This document shows positions 62,077-64,000 of a stretch of 64,000 nt of DNA, piece after piece. The stretch covers positions 18,952,501 to 19,016,500 of the forward strand of contig CM049417.1 in NCBI GenBank assembly GCA_026929865.2. Reading direction: 5' to 3'. The stretch is from Hyperoplus lanceolatus. Lineage: Eukaryota; Chordata; Actinopteri; Uranoscopiformes; Ammodytidae. Below the pieces are notes generated by a model that did not search any database, was not told the DNA's origin, and worked only from the letters and a program-made list of their open reading frames with translations. The number at the start of each line of letters is the position of its first letter. The first letter of the stretch is position 1. The position numbers and the translations under genes are program-made.

Positions 62077-62082
62077 ATTAAA
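62077..62082 (+). terminator. kcnip4: Candidate kcnip4 poly(A) signal
   Basis: ATTAAA, the commonest variant signal, lies about 1.47 kb after the stop and is followed by a GT-rich element. No AATAAA precedes it in the stretch after the stop codon that I could find. Confidence 0.45.
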
Positions 62083-62854
62083 TGAAAGTTTGCTCTCGGG
62101 AGAATGCTCCGGGTCTTTTAGATCTGTTGATATGATTGAGCGTTTTGAATGGGACATGTCGATGGAGCCTGCTGAAACAAACTGTCATTTTTGTATAAAA
62201 CTATTCACACTTTTGGGGTGTTCTATCGACACCCATTCAGCCCCGATTGCTCCCTGATGTCTGTGATTTTTAAAAGCATTTACTAGGCCCCGAATGTGAG
62301 CAAACGCAAGGCATGCTGGGTAGGAGTCCCACATTCTCGATCGTTGGAAACTACTGGATCATTGAAAGAAGTGGCTGGACATTATGTAAGTATGTTACCA
62401 AGTGTTTGCGATATGACTTTGATAATGGATACAGGAAGTATCCATCGATAACCAGCTATATGCTTGACAGGTGGGTGCATTTTATGTTCAGTATATGACA
62501 GTGTATTTTTTTTTCCATTCAAAGTGTTCATACAATATGTCACTACTCTGTATGTTTTGGCTATGACAGCCACACACATACAAAGTCTACCCCAGTGAGG
62601 CATGTGGACCATCCCTTCATTTGGTAAAGAAAAAATTTCACATTTTGATATTCCGTTATGGGAGAGGATTTGATGTTATTTGCGTCAAGAAGAGTATCAA
62701 CAGCTGTCATCCTTTCTTTTGATTTTGTGTTCATGTGCATTACTCTCTGTAACTGTTCGGATCATGACCCACTTGTAAACATATCTACGTCATATCCCGG
62801 TGGATGTAGAAGCAGGGGAAACATCTAACTGTGTTTAATGGCTTACAATACAAA

Positions 62855-63140
62855 TTAAAGGTGGAGTCATCAATTCTGGAGAATTATTGTTGTCAAAAAT
62901 CAGCTTTTGTCGAAATCAGTTAATATCTTCTCACAATCCGCTACCTGTTTGTATGTGTGTACGCTGGAATATAACCTAGTGGTCATACACAGTCAAGGCT
63001 CTGAAAACTGGCTTGTTGCTAGCTACGGTGGGCCCCCCTATGTTCGCATACCAGTTTACAGAGCCTAGGCTGTGGCTTTAATACCAGATTGTACTAGTAC
63101 TAGTCCGTACACATTGATTTCAGCCAGTGAATACATTTTT
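62855..63140. mobile_element. Palindromic MITE, 'AAAGGTGGAGTC' family, copy 6
   Basis: The left end TTAAAGGTGGAGTCATCAAT and the TTTACAGAGCCTAGGCTGTG block are present; the right terminus is eroded, so the end is approximate. It lies downstream of the probable poly(A) site. The stretch 62105-62854 shows no gene. Confidence 0.7.
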
Positions 63141-63304
63141 AAATTTGTTTGATCTACCTAAAATACTTCATGATGCGTTTTGTCTCAACAGCTGAAGAGA
63201 CAAAGCAGTCAGTTAGAATATCTTTCTGTATATAGATTGATTTCTTATCACCGTTATGTTAAGAGGTCATTTATGTCAAACACAACCATAGGATCCTCAA
63301 CTGT

Positions 63305-63995
63305 CCCTGAGTTCCAATCCCCATACTTCCCTACTATATAGTATGCCAGAAAAAGATTTAGGTTGCGTTCCGAATCGCATACTTTCTACTATATAGTATG
63401 TAGAAAAAAGATTTAGGATGTCCCGATTCTTGTGGCCAGATTTAGGATGGTTAGAAGTACCCAGATGTCCTACTTCATGCGGCCAAGATTGTTAGTGTTG
63501 AAAACTGCATCCTATTTGGGCGGTTCTGACCCACAATCCAGTGCGCATGTGAAGTGACGTCACATCGACGAAGCCTCCATATGAAAACAAACGGGGATGC
63601 GACGGATATAAAAGCAAGAGGCAAGATCAAGGCGCAATTTTATGATGAAATAAGAGAGTAAAGTATGTCCCAATAGTATGCCTACTGCATCCTAACTAGA
63701 TTATTTTTATCGTCGGATGTAGTATGTAGAATAGAAAAAAAGAAAGAGTATGCGATTCGGAACGCAACCTTAGGGTGTCCCAATACATACACGTCAATTG
63801 TAGTATGCTTAAAAAATACATAAATGCCCCACTAACTCCAATAGCAAGAGTATTAGTCTTTATTTTTGACATTTCTCGACATAATGAAAAAAATATATTT
63901 TTCTGATTTTTTTTTTCTCTCCTGTGGTCCTAAAACTCTTTTGTACTTTAGTATGTAGTGTAGTAAAAAGAAAAAGTATGTGATTTGGAACGCAG
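63305..63995. mobile_element. MITE, 'CCCTGC..CCAATCCCCATAC' family, interrupted copy
   Basis: Its outer parts (63305-63360 and 63770-63995) align with the uninterrupted copy at 28961-29242. A foreign element is inserted between them. It reaches the end of the window. Confidence 0.8.
63361..63769. mobile_element. Harbinger-type MITE nested in another MITE
   Basis: The ends GGTTGCGTTCCGAATCGCAT and ATGCGATTCGGAACGCAACC are perfect complements. It is flanked by TTA on both sides (63358-63360 and 63770-63772). The empty site is preserved at 28961-29242 as GATTTAGGATGTCCC, proving insertion with a 3-bp TTA duplication. A close relative lies at 54549-54943. Confidence 0.9.
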
Positions 63996-64000
63996 TGTAA

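Overview
This window is vertebrate nuclear DNA, almost certainly from a ray-finned (teleost) fish. It has split genes with GT-AG introns, very long introns, dense CA/GT, CT and TA microsatellites, a tRNA-derived SINE, L1-like and L2/CR1-like LINE pieces, and many Tc1/mariner, hAT, piggyBac, Harbinger and pogo-type DNA transposons of the kind common in fish. The only host gene I can support is kcnip4 (Kv channel-interacting protein 4, KChIP4), on the + strand.

Gene layout. Two alternative first coding exons lie at 11901-12009 and 25465-25576. The first encodes the KIS (potassium-channel inactivation suppressor) N-terminus of KChIP4a; the second encodes a different hydrophobic N-terminus like mammalian KChIP4e. 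Both end in the same phase and can splice to the shared exons at 46104-46228, 52845-52914, 53575-53645, 54343-54450, 55518-55622, 55713-55775 and 60557-60604. Sizes 125, 70, 71, 108, 105, 63 and 48 nt keep the frame open throughout, giving 229 residues (KIS form from the ATG at 11910) or 233 residues (second form). The shared body carries one degenerate and three canonical EF-hands. The 3' UTR probably runs to about 62.1 kb and contains a (TA)n tract of about 556 bp.

Region by region. 1-11.7 kb is upstream DNA with a palindromic Tc1 derivative holding a nested insert (1.7-4.2 kb), L1-like fragments (5.0-5.9 and 7.1-7.3 kb), an inverted-repeat MITE (6.3-7.1 kb) and an internally deleted Tc1/IS630 element (7.6-8.4 kb). 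11.7-46.1 kb is the first coding exon and a giant intron containing the second first exon and at least ten transposon copies, including a piggyBac MITE, a hAT MITE, a solo LTR and a pogo-like element; a perfect inverted repeat lies at 19.45-20.07 kb. 46.1-60.6 kb holds the EF-hand exons. Their last intron contains a LINE with an intact 945-codon endonuclease/reverse transcriptase ORF, antisense to kcnip4. 60.6-64 kb is the terminal exon and downstream MITEs, one nested inside another.

How it works together. All host coding sequence in the window serves one product: a cytoplasmic calcium sensor that binds Kv4 (A-type) channels, whose N-terminus is chosen by promoter use. No operon, CRISPR array or novel multi-gene system is visible. 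The more unusual points are a 90-nt GC-AG intron, microsatellites placed at splice sites, TCCC tracts upstream of both first exons, and several palindromic or nested transposons.
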